DNA from: Acidimicrobiia bacterium
GTDB taxonomy: Bacteria; Acidobacteriota; Vicinamibacteria; Vicinamibacterales; UBA2999
Reading direction: 5' to 3'
Length of the DNA: 35,467 nt
NCBI GenBank assembly: GCA_016871375.1
Contig: VFYY01000022.1
Coordinates: 1 to 35,467 of the forward strand
Under the pieces are notes generated by a model. That model searched no databases. It was not told the DNA's origin and saw only the letters and a list, made by a program, of their open reading frames with translations. The position numbers were made by a program, and so were the translations under genes. Below are positions 8,551 to 17,214 of the stretch, piece by piece (the first letter of the stretch is position 1; every line of letters starts with the position of its first letter).

Positions 8551-9635
8551 TCCGACGGATTCTGCACATCGACATGGACGCGTTCTACGCGTCGGTCGAG
8601 CAGCGGGACAACCCGGCCCTGCGCGGAAAACCTGTCGCCGTCGGCGGCGACCCGGACAAGCGGGGGGTCGTCGCGGCCGCCAGCTACGAGGCGCGGACGT
8701 TCGGTGTCCGCTCGGCCGTGTCGATGGCACAGGCGGTCCGGCTCTGCCCGGCGCTCGAGATCGTGCACCCGAACTTCACGAAGTACCGCGACGTCTCGCG
8801 CCAGGTCTTCGACATCTTCCGCCGCGTCACCCCGCTCGTCGAGCCGCTGTCGCTCGACGAGGCGTACCTCGACGTCACCGAGAACGCCTGGGGCGAGCCG
8901 CTGGGGACGACGGTCGCGAAGCGGATCAAGGAGGAGATCCGCGCCGCCACCGGCCTGACCGCGTCGGCGGGCGTGGCGCCGAACAAGTTCCTCGCGAAGA
9001 TCGCGTCCGGCTGGCAGAAGCCGGACGGCCTGACCGTGATCCCGCCCGAACGCGTCGAGGTGTTCCTGCAGAACCTGCCGGTGGACGCGCTGTGGGGCGT
9101 CGGCCCCGTCACCGCGCGGAAGCTGCGCGCCCGCGGCATCGAGACGCTGACCGACGTGCGCACGGCGAGCCCCGAGCTGCTGCGCGACACGGTCGGCTCG
9201 CTGGCGGACTGGCTGCAGCAACTCGCCCGCGGCGAAGACGACCGCGCCGTCGTCTCCGAGCACGAGCCGAAGTCCTCGGGCAGCGAGAACACGTTCGAGC
9301 GCGACCTGGAGGACCTGGACGAGATTCGGCGCGAGATTACCGGGATGGCCTGCGACGCGGCGGCGTGGCTCGTGCGCACGGAGCGCTACGCACGCACCGT
9401 GACCGTCAAGGTGCGGTACCACGACTTCACGACGATCACGCGCAGCCACTCCGACGCGCCGACACGCGAGGAAGGGGCCATCGTCGCGCGCGCGCTGGCG
9501 CTGGTGGACAAGACCGAGGCGGGCCGGCGTCCGATCCGGCTGCTTGGGGTCAGCGTGCACAACCTGTGCACGGAACCGGATCCGCCCGAGCCGCAGCCGC
9601 GCCTGCCCTTCGAGATTACGGCTTCACGACCCTGA
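8547..9635 (+). CDS. dinB: DNA polymerase IV (Y-family)
   Basis: MIRRILHIDMDAFYASVEQRDNP, SYEARTFGVRSAM-like motif, LSLDEAYLDVT, SAGVAPNKFLAKIASGWQKPDG; GTGA overlap with the dut stop. Confidence 0.95.
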   Translation: MIRRILHIDMDAFYASVEQRDNPALRGKPVAVGGDPDKRGVVAAASYEARTFGVRSAVSMAQAVRLCPALEIVHPNFTKYRDVSRQVFDIFRRVTPLVEPLSLDEAYLDVTENAWGEPLGTTVAKRIKEEIRAATGLTASAGVAPNKFLAKIASGWQKPDGLTVIPPERVEVFLQNLPVDALWGVGPVTARKLRARGIETLTDVRTASPELLRDTVGSLADWLQQLARGEDDRAVVSEHEPKSSGSENTFERDLEDLDEIRREITGMACDAAAWLVRTERYARTVTVKVRYHDFTTITRSHSDAPTREEGAIVARALALVDKTEAGRRPIRLLGVSVHNLCTEPDPPEPQPRLPFEITASRP

Positions 9636-10704
9636 CGTTCGAGACCTCGATCCGCTCGACGGGCGTCTCGCCGTTCACGGCCACCGCTTCAATCCTGTCC
9701 ACGACGTCCAGTCCTTCGAGCACGCGGCCGAAGACCGTGTACTGCTTGTCCAGGCCCGGCTGCCGCCCGAGCACGATGAAGAACGACGACGTGGCACTGG
9801 CCGGATCGTCCCCGCGCGCCATCGAGAGAATGCCCTTCTCGTGCGGCGTCGCGTTGAACTCCGGCTGCAGCATCCGCGCGAAGCTCTGCTGACGCTCGTC
9901 GAGCCCCTCGCGCCGCGACGGCAGGTAGCCGCCCTGGATCACGAATCCCTTCGCCACGCGGTGAAACGCGGTCCCCTGATACACACCCGACTCCGCCAGC
10001 CGCAGGAACTGGCGCACGTGGTTCGGCGCACGGTCGGGAAAGAGCTCCACCGTGATGTTCCCCATCGAGGTCTCGATGACCGCCCGGTGCCTCGCCAGGT
10101 CCTCCACCGACTCGGTGAGGAACGGCTCCGGCAGCGGCGCGGGCTTCTCGCGAATCGTCGCCTTGACGATCTCGATGCGCTCCTTCGGTACCGTGTTGTC
10201 GGCCGCCGCGAGCGAGATCTTCTGGGCGATGTTGATCCCTTCGGCCACGCGCGCGAAGACGGTGTACTGCCCGTCGATGGCCGGCTGGTCGGTGATGACG
10301 ATGAAGAACTGCGCGCCGCCGCTGTCGCGCTGGCCGGGAACGAGCACCGCCGACACCGCCCCGCGCGTGTGCTTCTCGGCGTTCGGCTCGAACCGCAGCA
10401 CGCCGAGCCCGCCGGTGCCGTACCTGGCGGCCTGCGCCGGGTCCTTCGAGATCGGGTCGCCGCCCTGGACGATCCCCATGGCGATCACGCGGTGGAACGT
10501 CGTCCGGTCGTAGGCGCCCTCGCGCACGCGCGTGATGAAGTGCGCCACGTGGTTCGGCGCGGCGTCGGCGAGCAGGTCGAGCACGATCGTGCCGTGGCCC
10601 GTCTCGAGCACTGCCTGCTTGTTGCGCAGCTCGTCGGGCGCGAGCGTCGAGGTGAAGAAGGTCTGCGCCTGAAGGAGGCCGAAGAGCGTCAGCAGGACCA
10701 ACAT
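9616..10704 (-). CDS. Peptidylprolyl isomerase, tandem cyclophilin domains, signal peptide
   Basis: Two cyclophilin repeats (TTFHRVIAMGIVQGGDP...GAQFFIVITDQPAIDGQYTVFARV and TAFHRVAKGFVIQGGY...SSFFIVLGRQPGLDKQYTVFGRV). Confidence 0.92.
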   Translation of the reverse strand: MLVLLTLFGLLQAQTFFTSTLAPDELRNKQAVLETGHGTIVLDLLADAAPNHVAHFITRVREGAYDRTTFHRVIAMGIVQGGDPISKDPAQAARYGTGGLGVLRFEPNAEKHTRGAVSAVLVPGQRDSGGAQFFIVITDQPAIDGQYTVFARVAEGINIAQKISLAAADNTVPKERIEIVKATIREKPAPLPEPFLTESVEDLARHRAVIETSMGNITVELFPDRAPNHVRQFLRLAESGVYQGTAFHRVAKGFVIQGGYLPSRREGLDERQQSFARMLQPEFNATPHEKGILSMARGDDPASATSSFFIVLGRQPGLDKQYTVFGRVLEGLDVVDRIEAVAVNGETPVERIEVSNVRVVKP

Positions 10705-10757
10705 GGGCAATTACCGGTGAGCTATTCGATCGATGAAGATGGTGGGAACAGAGATGA

Positions 10758-10784
10758 TGTTCGAAGCATCACCATCTGTTCGAA
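10758..10784. promoter_or_regulatory. Direct repeat TGTTCGAA x2 with 19-nt start-to-start spacing in a divergent intergenic region
   Basis: TGTTCGAA at 10758-10765 and 10777-10784, next to TATACT/TATTCT -10-like sequences, between the cyclophilin (-) and ExeA-like (+) genes. Confidence 0.4.
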
Positions 10785-10856
10785 CGCTCCAGTATATCTG
10801 GTATTCTGTGTCGCAGATTGATCACTCCCGCCCCATTCGCGTCACGGCACGCGGGG

Positions 10857-11750
10857 ATGTACGAGGAGTTTTACCGCTTCGGCCAGCCGCCGTTCACGCT
10901 GGCGCCCGACCCCAGGTTCCTCTACCGCAGCGAGTCGCACGACCACGCCATCTCGGTGCTGATGCACGCCATCCGCCGCAAGGAAGGCTTCATCGTCCTC
11001 ACCGGCGACATCGGGACCGGCAAGACGACGATCTGCCGCGCGCTCCTGCAGCAGCTCGACCAGACGACGTTCACGTCGCTGATCCTGAATCCATTCCTGT
11101 CGGTCGAGGAGCTGCTGCGGGAGATCCTGCTGGACTTCGGCGTCGTCTCGCGCGAGGCGGTGCGGAGCGGCCGCATTGCCGGCGCCAGCAAGCACGAGCT
11201 GATCAGCACGCTGCACGACTTCCTGCTGTCGCTCATCGCCATCAAGGGCAGCGGTGTCCTCATCATCGACGAGGCGCAGCACCTGTCGCCGCAGGTGCTC
11301 GAGCAGATCCGCATCATCTCGAATCTCGAGACCAACGAGTCGAAGCTGCTGCAGATCGTGCTCGTCGGGCAGCTCAACCTGCTGGACGTGCTGGCGGACT
11401 CGCAGATGCGGCAGCTCGATCAGCGCGTCTCGCAGCGGGCGATGCTGAAGCCGCTCACGCGCGACGGCGTGGACGCCTACGTCGCGCACCGTCTCACAGT
11501 GGCGAGCAGCGGCGGCTCGCCGACGTTTTCGCCGGAGGCGATCGATGGCATCTACGCCTACTCCGGCGGCGTCCCTCGCGTCATCAACCTGTTGTGCGAC
11601 AGGGCGCTGATGCTGGGGGCGGAGCTGCGCGCCTCGGTCGTCACGCCGGCGATGGTCGATCAGGCCGGCGACCGGCTCGAGCTGAAGAAGCCCGACCTGC
11701 CCCAGTCGCGCTTCGGCCGGCTCCTCAAGCGCCTCCGTCTCCGCAAATAA
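10857..11750 (+). CDS. ExeA/GspA-like AAA ATPase
   Basis: MYEEFYRFGQPPFTLAPDPRFLYRS, Walker A GDIGTGKTT, Walker B GVLIIDEAQHLS, SGGVPRVINLLCDRAL. Confidence 0.9.
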   Translation: MYEEFYRFGQPPFTLAPDPRFLYRSESHDHAISVLMHAIRRKEGFIVLTGDIGTGKTTICRALLQQLDQTTFTSLILNPFLSVEELLREILLDFGVVSREAVRSGRIAGASKHELISTLHDFLLSLIAIKGSGVLIIDEAQHLSPQVLEQIRIISNLETNESKLLQIVLVGQLNLLDVLADSQMRQLDQRVSQRAMLKPLTRDGVDAYVAHRLTVASSGGSPTFSPEAIDGIYAYSGGVPRVINLLCDRALMLGAELRASVVTPAMVDQAGDRLELKKPDLPQSRFGRLLKRLRLRK

Positions 11751-11815
11751 GCGGTGTCCCGGGTGGTGACCCGCTGGTCGTCGGGCGACAGGATCGGCAG
11801 CGCGGTCGCCATGTC

Positions 11816-12856
11816 CTACCCCCGCCGTCTCGATCGCCGTTTCTCGTCGAGCATCGCCTTCTCTTCCTGCTGGCGCGTCAGCTCCGCCAGCTCGTCCTGC
11901 AGCTTCAGGTAGCTCTCGAGCCGGTCGGACGCGAGCCGTCCTTCCGCCACGGCCGCCTTCACCGCACACCGCGGCTCGCCGCGGTGGCGGCAGTCGGTGA
12001 AGCGGCACTCCGGCGCCAGCGCCTCGATGTCGTCGAAGGTCTCGCGCACGGCCTCGTTCACGTCCCAGAGCTGCAGCTCGCGCATCCCCGGCGTGTCGAT
12101 GATCAGCCCGCCGTTCGGCAGCGTCACCAGCTCGCGGTTCGTCGTGGTGTGGCGCCCGCGCTGGTCCGCCTCGCGCACCGCGCGCGTCTTGCGGACGTCC
12201 TCGCCGATCAGGCGGTTGATGATGGTGCTCTTCCCCACGCCCGACGACCCGAGCAGCGCGCCCGTGCGGCCCGGCGCGAGGTACGCGGCCACCTGCTCGA
12301 TCCCCTGGTTGAACTTCGGGCTGAGCACGTGAACGGGCAGATCGCCGGCCAGCGCCCTGACGTCCGCGACGCGCGCGGCCACGTCGGCGGCAAGGTCCGG
12401 CTTCGTCAACAGGATCACGGGCGCCGAGCCGCTCTCGCGCGCCAGCAGCAGGTAGCGCTCGAGCCGCCGCAGGTTGAAGTCGGCATCCAGGCCCATGACG
12501 ATGAAGGTGGTGTCGACGTTGGCGGCGACGACCTGCTCGTCGGTGACGTTGCCCGCCATGCGCCGCGAGAACCGGCTCCGCCGCGGCAGGACCGCGACGA
12601 TGGCGCCGCGGTCCTCCGTCTCGCGCTTGCGGACGACGACCCAGTCGCCGACGGCGGGCAGCTCGCTGCGGCTGGCGGCGCGATGCTTGAGCCGGCCGGT
12701 GAGCGTCGCCTCGAGCTCGCCCGCGTCGGTCGCGAGCCTGTAGATGTGGTTGAACTCGATGACGACGCGCGCCGGCTGCACGTCCTCACGCGCGCCCGAC
12801 TGCGCCGCGAACGCCTGCGCAAACGCGGCGTCCCACCCGAGCTCGGCCAGCGGCAT
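11816..12856 (-). CDS. rsgA: Ribosome small-subunit-dependent GTPase A
   Basis: Circularly permuted GTPase motifs LLTKPDL, LGSSGVGKSTIINRL, IIDTPGMREL; Zn site C-X-F-T-D-C-R-H...C. Confidence 0.93.
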   Translation of the reverse strand: MPLAELGWDAAFAQAFAAQSGAREDVQPARVVIEFNHIYRLATDAGELEATLTGRLKHRAASRSELPAVGDWVVVRKRETEDRGAIVAVLPRRSRFSRRMAGNVTDEQVVAANVDTTFIVMGLDADFNLRRLERYLLLARESGSAPVILLTKPDLAADVAARVADVRALAGDLPVHVLSPKFNQGIEQVAAYLAPGRTGALLGSSGVGKSTIINRLIGEDVRKTRAVREADQRGRHTTTNRELVTLPNGGLIIDTPGMRELQLWDVNEAVRETFDDIEALAPECRFTDCRHRGEPRCAVKAAVAEGRLASDRLESYLKLQDELAELTRQQEEKAMLDEKRRSRRRG

Positions 12857-12877
12857 TCCGCCCTTAGTGTACCGGTC

Positions 12878-12883
12878 TACAAT
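12878..12883 (+). promoter_or_regulatory. -10-like TACAAT 7 nt upstream of ATG (candidate leaderless transcript)
   Basis: TACAATCCGCTTTATG, no Shine-Dalgarno. Confidence 0.4.
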
Positions 12884-12890
12884 CCGCTTT

Positions 12891-13607
12891 ATGCGGAGGA
12901 CCGTGCTGCTCGCGTGGATCGTCTCGGGCGTCGCGCTCCTGCTGCTGGCGATGGCCGGTCCGCTGTACCGCGTGGGGCTGCTCTCGCTGCCGAGTGCCTT
13001 CACGCTGCTGCGCTGGGGCGCGTATGCCGGCATTGCGGGCGTCGTGCTGTCGCTTGCGGTGGCGCTCTGGGCGTACCGGCGAGGCGCGCGGCGCCAGGTT
13101 GCAGCCGCGGCCGGTGCGCTCCTCGCCGCGCTCGTCGCCGTCGGCGTGCCGTTCGCCTGGCAGCGCAGGGCACAGAGCGTTCCCCCGATCCACGACATCA
13201 GCACCGACCTCGAGAACCCGCCGGCGTTTGAAGCCGTCGTCCCTCTTCGCGCCGACGCGCCCAACACGCTCGAGCGCCCGCCCATCGTGGGGCAACAGCA
13301 GCGCGACGGCTATCCGGACCTGGCCCCGATCACGCTGCGGCAGCCGCTCGCCGAGGTCTTCGATCGCGCGCTCGCGGCCGCGCAGCAGGCCGGCTGGGAC
13401 ATCGTCACCGCGGACAAGAGCACAGGGCGCATCGAAGCCACCGACACCACCCGCTGGTTCGGCTTCAAGGACGACGTGGTCGTGCGGCTGACGCCGTGGG
13501 GATCCGGAACGCGGGTGGACGTGCGCTCGGTGTCGCGCGTCGGACGCAGCGACGTGGGGACGAATGCGCGCCGGATCGAGCGGTATCTCGACGCGCTAGG
13601 GTCCTGA
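12891..13607 (+). CDS. DUF1499 family membrane protein
   Basis: N-terminal TM helices, then YPDLAPITLRQP...GWDIVTADKSTGRIEATDTTRWFGFKDDVVVRL...SVSRVGRSDVGTNARRIERYL. Confidence 0.85.
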   Translation: MRRTVLLAWIVSGVALLLLAMAGPLYRVGLLSLPSAFTLLRWGAYAGIAGVVLSLAVALWAYRRGARRQVAAAAGALLAALVAVGVPFAWQRRAQSVPPIHDISTDLENPPAFEAVVPLRADAPNTLERPPIVGQQQRDGYPDLAPITLRQPLAEVFDRALAAAQQAGWDIVTADKSTGRIEATDTTRWFGFKDDVVVRLTPWGSGTRVDVRSVSRVGRSDVGTNARRIERYLDALGS

Positions 13608-14258
13608 TCGCACGCGCGTGAGCACGGCGGCCGCCGCCTCGCGGAACGCGGCGCTCCACTCGTGGCCGCCGTCGAAACTGCACCCGCTCACCGGCACGCC
13701 CATCTGGCGCAGCTGCGACAGGTCCGACATGAACTTCACTTCCGCGTAGGAAGCGTCACTGACGCCGCGGCCGAGCAGCACGGGCGGCAGCCTGGCCGCG
13801 GTGCCCGCGGCGACGTCCGGCGGCACGTCGGCGGCAAGCACGATCAGCGCCTGCGCCTCGTAGCGGGCGGCCGCGCGGTAGGCCATGGCGCCGCCCTGCG
13901 AGAACCCCGCAAAGACGAGCGGCCCTCCCACCGGATACCGGCGGCGCACGTCGTCCAGCACGCGGCCGGCGTAGTCCACGTTGTCGGCAATCGCGAGCTC
14001 GCGGTCCTCGCGCGTCATCCAGCTCGCCACGATGGTGTCCTGGCGCGTATAGAAGCGGTGCAGGCCCTGCACGGATACGATCAGCCAGTCGAGGGCGCCG
14101 GGAATCATCGCCAGGTCGTCGAGGTGGCCCGACGCCTCCTGGCCGTAGCCATGGAAGCCGACGAGGAGCGGCCAGGGCGGCGGTACGGCCGGCACGCGCG
14201 CGACATACCGCCCGTGGACGCGGGCTTCGACGGTGTGCACCACAGCAGGATCGGGCAT
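13596..14258 (-). CDS. Alpha/beta hydrolase (phospholipase/carboxylesterase-like)
   Basis: GFHGYGQEA, FAGFSQGGAMAYR nucleophile elbow, DGGHEW. Confidence 0.85.
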   Translation of the reverse strand: MPDPAVVHTVEARVHGRYVARVPAVPPPWPLLVGFHGYGQEASGHLDDLAMIPGALDWLIVSVQGLHRFYTRQDTIVASWMTREDRELAIADNVDYAGRVLDDVRRRYPVGGPLVFAGFSQGGAMAYRAAARYEAQALIVLAADVPPDVAAGTAARLPPVLLGRGVSDASYAEVKFMSDLSQLRQMGVPVSGCSFDGGHEWSAAFREAAAAVLTRVRSGP

Positions 14259-14259
14259 C

Positions 14260-14907
14260 GTGACCAATCTTAGTGTGACCAGTTACCCCGCCGCGCAGCC
14301 GCGCGGCGCGCTGTTGGTCTTCGCGCACGGCGCCGGCGCCGGACAGCGGCATCCGTTCATGGTCGCCGTGGCAAGCGGCCTCGCCGGGCGCGGCATCGAC
14401 GTCGTCACGTTCAACTTCCCGTACATGGCAGAGAAGCGGAAGGTGCCCGACAAGGCGCCGGTATTGGAGGCGGCGTTCCTGGAGGCCATCGCATCATCGA
14501 CGGGCGACGCATGCGTCGCCCCTACCGCGCAACCGCGACGTCTGTTCATCGGGGGCAAGTCCATGGGCGGCCGCATGGCGACGCACCTCGCCGCGCACGG
14601 CCTGGACGGGTTGCACGGTGTGATCGCGCTCGGCTATCCGCTGCACCCGCCGGGACGTCCCGATCAGCCGCGCACCGCGCACCTGCCGTCGATCGCCGTG
14701 CCCGTCCTCATCGTCCAGGGCGGACGCGACACCTTCGGCACGCCGTCAGAGCTGAAGCCGGTGATCGAGACCATGCGGGCGCCTGTCACGCTGCACGTCG
14801 TCGAAGGCGGCGACCACTCGCTCGCCGTGCGCGGGCGGAAGCCCGACGACACGCGGGCGCCAGTGCTGGATACAATCGCGGAATGGATGCTGGAAATTGG
14901 CGATTGA
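14260..14907 (+). CDS. Alpha/beta hydrolase (KANL3/Tex30-like dienelactone hydrolase superfamily)
   Basis: LVFAHGAGAGQRHPFM, FIGGKSMGGRMATHLA, GGDHSL. Contains an in-frame REP-derived segment GDACVAPT. Confidence 0.85.
   Translation: MTNLSVTSYPAAQPRGALLVFAHGAGAGQRHPFMVAVASGLAGRGIDVVTFNFPYMAEKRKVPDKAPVLEAAFLEAIASSTGDACVAPTAQPRRLFIGGKSMGGRMATHLAAHGLDGLHGVIALGYPLHPPGRPDQPRTAHLPSIAVPVLIVQGGRDTFGTPSELKPVIETMRAPVTLHVVEGGDHSLAVRGRKPDDTRAPVLDTIAEWMLEIGD
14502..14521. repeat. REP-like perfect palindrome, family 1, inside the alpha/beta hydrolase gene
   Basis: GGGCGACGCATGCGTCGCCC followed by CTAC; encodes GDACVAPT in a different frame from the other two coding copies. Confidence 0.9.
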
Positions 14908-14961
14908 CGATTGGAGATTGCAGAGTGTTGTCGATTGGTGATTTCCGATTGTGGTGATTTC
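14892..14961 (+). repeat. Heptad-repeat array B (left end of element 1)
   Basis: GAAATTG GCGATTG ACGATTG GAGATTG ... CGATTG GTGATTT CCGATTG; contains the hydrolase stop codon TGA (14905-14907). Confidence 0.85.
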
Positions 14962-14972
14962 ACAGTTCGCGG

Positions 14973-15332
14973 TCACCGACGCGAACGTGAGGCAGTGCGT
15001 CTCGAAGCCACGAAGATCGCGACCAGCTGATCGGCCTCGTCCAGCAGGCGAGTCACCTCTGGACCTGACGCCAGCTGTAGTCTGATCAACATTCCAAGCC
15101 ACATGTGGGACTCGTCGGCTTCCTCGATGACGAGTCCCAGCTTGGCGACGAATTCCGCTCGGGAGCGCGCGCGGCAGGTCGCGCGGTAGTTGGCAGCGAC
15201 GCCGGTCGCGGCCCGGCCGAGCTGATCGCGAATGTTTCGACCCTCGGGCGTCGGCGGCAGGCCTCGACACACGGTGACCACGTCGACGGCGAAAGTCTCG
15301 GCACGCCGTTGAAGCTCGCGCGGCGTCAGCAT
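14973..15332 (-). CDS. Four-helix-bundle protein (23S rRNA IVP / S23 / Avd-like family)
   Basis: 119 aa; IRDQLGRAATGVAANYRATCRARSRAEFVAKLGLVIEEADESHMWLGML...LLDEADQLVAIFVASRRTA matches the family layout. Confidence 0.85.
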   Translation of the reverse strand: MLTPRELQRRAETFAVDVVTVCRGLPPTPEGRNIRDQLGRAATGVAANYRATCRARSRAEFVAKLGLVIEEADESHMWLGMLIRLQLASGPEVTRLLDEADQLVAIFVASRRTASRSRR

Positions 15333-15432
15333 GCCGCCGAGTACAGCAGGCGGCGTGCCGGACGAGTGGCGCCTGTTTTCCGTAGGAAACGGAGGGTCTC
15401 TCCGTCAGACCGCTCGAAACCTGCACACTGTC

Positions 15433-15533
15433 TTCAATCGAAAGATCGCAAATTCTGCAATCTCAATCGGCAATCTCAATCGGCAATCTCAATCGGCGAT
15501 CTCAATCGGCAATCTTCAATCTCCAATCGTCAT
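15433..15533 (-). repeat. Heptad/13-mer repeat array C (right end of element 1, inverted relative to B)
   Basis: CAATCTCAATCGG repeated about 4.5x then CAATCTT CAATCTC CAATCGT; reverse complement shares TGACGATTGGAGATTG (16 nt) with array B. Confidence 0.88.
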
Positions 15534-16270
15534 TCCGTATACGGCTGGTGCAGGTGCACCGGGGCGCTCTTCGCGCGGACGCGCAGGTTGATCATCTCGA
15601 CGAAGATCGAGAAGCCCATCGCGAAGTAGATGTACCCCTTCGGGATGTGCTGGTCGAAGCCTTCGCCGATGAGCGACACGCCGATGAGCAGGAGGAAGGA
15701 GAGCGCCAGCATCTTCACCGTCGGGTGCCGTTCGACGAAGTCGCTGATCGTGGCGGCGGATACGAGCATCACACCCACGGCGACGATCACCGCCAGCACC
15801 ATCACCGACACGTCCTCGGCCATGCCGACCGCCGTGATGACCGAATCCAGCGAGAACACGATGTCCAGCAGCAGGATCTGGATGATCACGCCGGTGAACG
15901 ACGCGTGGACCTTCGCCGACGCGTGCCCTTCCTCGCCTTCCAGCTTGTCGTGAATCTCGTGCGTGCTCTTGGCGATGAGGAACAGGCCGCCGATGACGAG
16001 AATGAGGTCGCGGCCGGAGATCCCCTGCTCCGCCACCTCGAAGATCGGGGTGGTCAGCTGCATCACCCACGTAATCGACAGCAGCAGCAGGATGCGGATG
16101 ATCATCGCCAGCGACAGGCCGACCTTGCGCGCCCGCTCGCGCATGTCCTGCTTCAGCTTCCCGGCCAGGATCGAGATGAAGACGATGTTGTCGATGCCGA
16201 GGACGATCTCGAGCACGGTCAACGTGAGCAGGGCAATCCAGCCCTCCGCTGTCGTCGCCCACTCGAACAT
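15530..16270 (-). CDS. TerC/YgdQ family integral membrane protein
   Basis: 246 aa; LTLTVLEIVLGIDNIVFISILAGKL, DIVFSLDSVITAVGMA, multi-TM. Confidence 0.92.
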   Translation of the reverse strand: MFEWATTAEGWIALLTLTVLEIVLGIDNIVFISILAGKLKQDMRERARKVGLSLAMIIRILLLLSITWVMQLTTPIFEVAEQGISGRDLILVIGGLFLIAKSTHEIHDKLEGEEGHASAKVHASFTGVIIQILLLDIVFSLDSVITAVGMAEDVSVMVLAVIVAVGVMLVSAATISDFVERHPTVKMLALSFLLLIGVSLIGEGFDQHIPKGYIYFAMGFSIFVEMINLRVRAKSAPVHLHQPYTE

Positions 16271-16273
16271 CGG

Positions 16274-16771
16274 CTACTCGATGGCCTCGGCGAGGCCGCC
16301 CCAGGTGTCGGGGTCCTGCCACGTCAGCGTGGTGAGATACAGCGTCACGTCGTCGGCCGGATAGGACGCCTGCAGCGTCTTCGCCGCCGCCTTCAGCGCC
16401 GCGACGTCCGGCGCCTGCAGCTCTTCATCTTCGATGAGGCCGTCCTCGTGCCTGATGCCGAGCGCGGTCAGGAACGCGCCCATCATCGGCCGCTGGTGCG
16501 CAAGGTGGTATGCGACGAGCAGCCGGGCCGCCACCAGCTCCGACACGGCGCCGAGCGACACGAGCTGCCGCACTTTCTTGTCGATCGGCATGGTCAGCAC
16601 GCTCTTGTGGCGGAACTTGATCCGCTGCGCGATCGTCGCCACCGCTTCGGCCTGCTCGAGGGCGGCGTTCTCGTCGCGCCAGAAGGCGTCGGCCGCCTGC
16701 AGTTTGCGTTCGGGAGAGAGCTGCTTCCACAGCTGGGACGGCTTGGGGATCGCCGAGCGCGCGTCGGTCAT
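16274..16771 (-). CDS. Conserved hypothetical protein
   Basis: 165 aa ORF with upstream GTAGGAG SD-like sequence, tightly upstream of the terC-like gene; no confident family. Confidence 0.7.
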   Translation of the reverse strand: MTDARSAIPKPSQLWKQLSPERKLQAADAFWRDENAALEQAEAVATIAQRIKFRHKSVLTMPIDKKVRQLVSLGAVSELVAARLLVAYHLAHQRPMMGAFLTALGIRHEDGLIEDEELQAPDVAALKAAAKTLQASYPADDVTLYLTTLTWQDPDTWGGLAEAIE

Positions 16772-16800
16772 GAGCGGACTCCTACGTTAACATAGCGGCC

Positions 16801-17157
16801 ATGCCCACACTGACCGTTGAAGGCTTCACCACCGTCGATGCGCCGGACGGCAAGCGCCTCGTGCTGGCCATCGAGCAGGACGCCGGCGTCGACATCCTGC
16901 ACGCGTGCGGCGGCAACGCGCGCTGCACCACGTGCCGCGTGGAATTCGTGAGCGGCGAGCCGCAGGCGATGACGCAGGCCGAGAAGGGGAAACTGGAGGA
17001 GAAAGGGCTGACCGGCAGCCATATCCGGCTGTCGTGCCAGATCGTGTGCGATCGCGACATGACCGTCCGCGCGATCAGCCGCCTGGAGGGCAGCGGCCGG
17101 CCCGATCCCGGCAGGACGCCGGAGCCGACGATTCAGCCACCTCCGGTGTGGACCTAG
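16801..17157 (+). CDS. 2Fe-2S ferredoxin
   Basis: ACGGNARCTTCRV...LSCQ cysteine pattern of plant-type [2Fe-2S] ferredoxins. Confidence 0.92.
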   Translation: MPTLTVEGFTTVDAPDGKRLVLAIEQDAGVDILHACGGNARCTTCRVEFVSGEPQAMTQAEKGKLEEKGLTGSHIRLSCQIVCDRDMTVRAISRLEGSGRPDPGRTPEPTIQPPPVWT

Positions 17158-17159
17158 TC

Positions 17160-17192
17160 GATTTGCGATTTGTGATTTGTGATTTGCGATTG
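17160..17192 (+). repeat. Heptad-repeat array D (left end of element 2)
   Basis: GATTTGC GATTTGT GATTTGT GATTTGC GATTG, starting 2 nt after the ferredoxin stop codon. Confidence 0.9.
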
Positions 17193-17214
17193 GCGCGGGC
17201 CTTTCGGCCCGCGC
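17193..17214. terminator. Perfect 9-bp GC hairpin (GCGCGGGCC-TTTC-GGCCCGCGC)
   Basis: GAAA tetraloop on the minus strand; adjacent to array D; terminator-like but without a T tract. Confidence 0.5.

Noticed and set aside
5349-8730. Very long ORFs antisense or out-of-frame to the M16 gene (943 aa + and 997 aa -)
   Set aside because: High-GC spurious ORFs; composition biased and no recognisable motifs, while the M16 frame has the zinc site and signal peptide.
10733-13231. 832-aa + strand ORF spanning exeA-like, rsgA and DUF1499 loci
   Set aside because: Crosses three well-supported genes in the wrong frame or strand.
14505-14530. GDACVAPT cysteine in the alpha/beta hydrolase as a functional residue
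   Set aside because: The segment is the translation of a dispersed palindrome, so conservation or function cannot be assumed.
14973-15332. 23S rRNA intervening sequence (suggested by the IVP family name)
   Set aside because: No rRNA sequence around either four-helix-bundle locus; both sit between protein genes.
15433-15533. Array C considered as a CRISPR array
   Set aside because: Unit is 7 or 13 nt without 30-nt class repeats and unique spacers; no cas genes.
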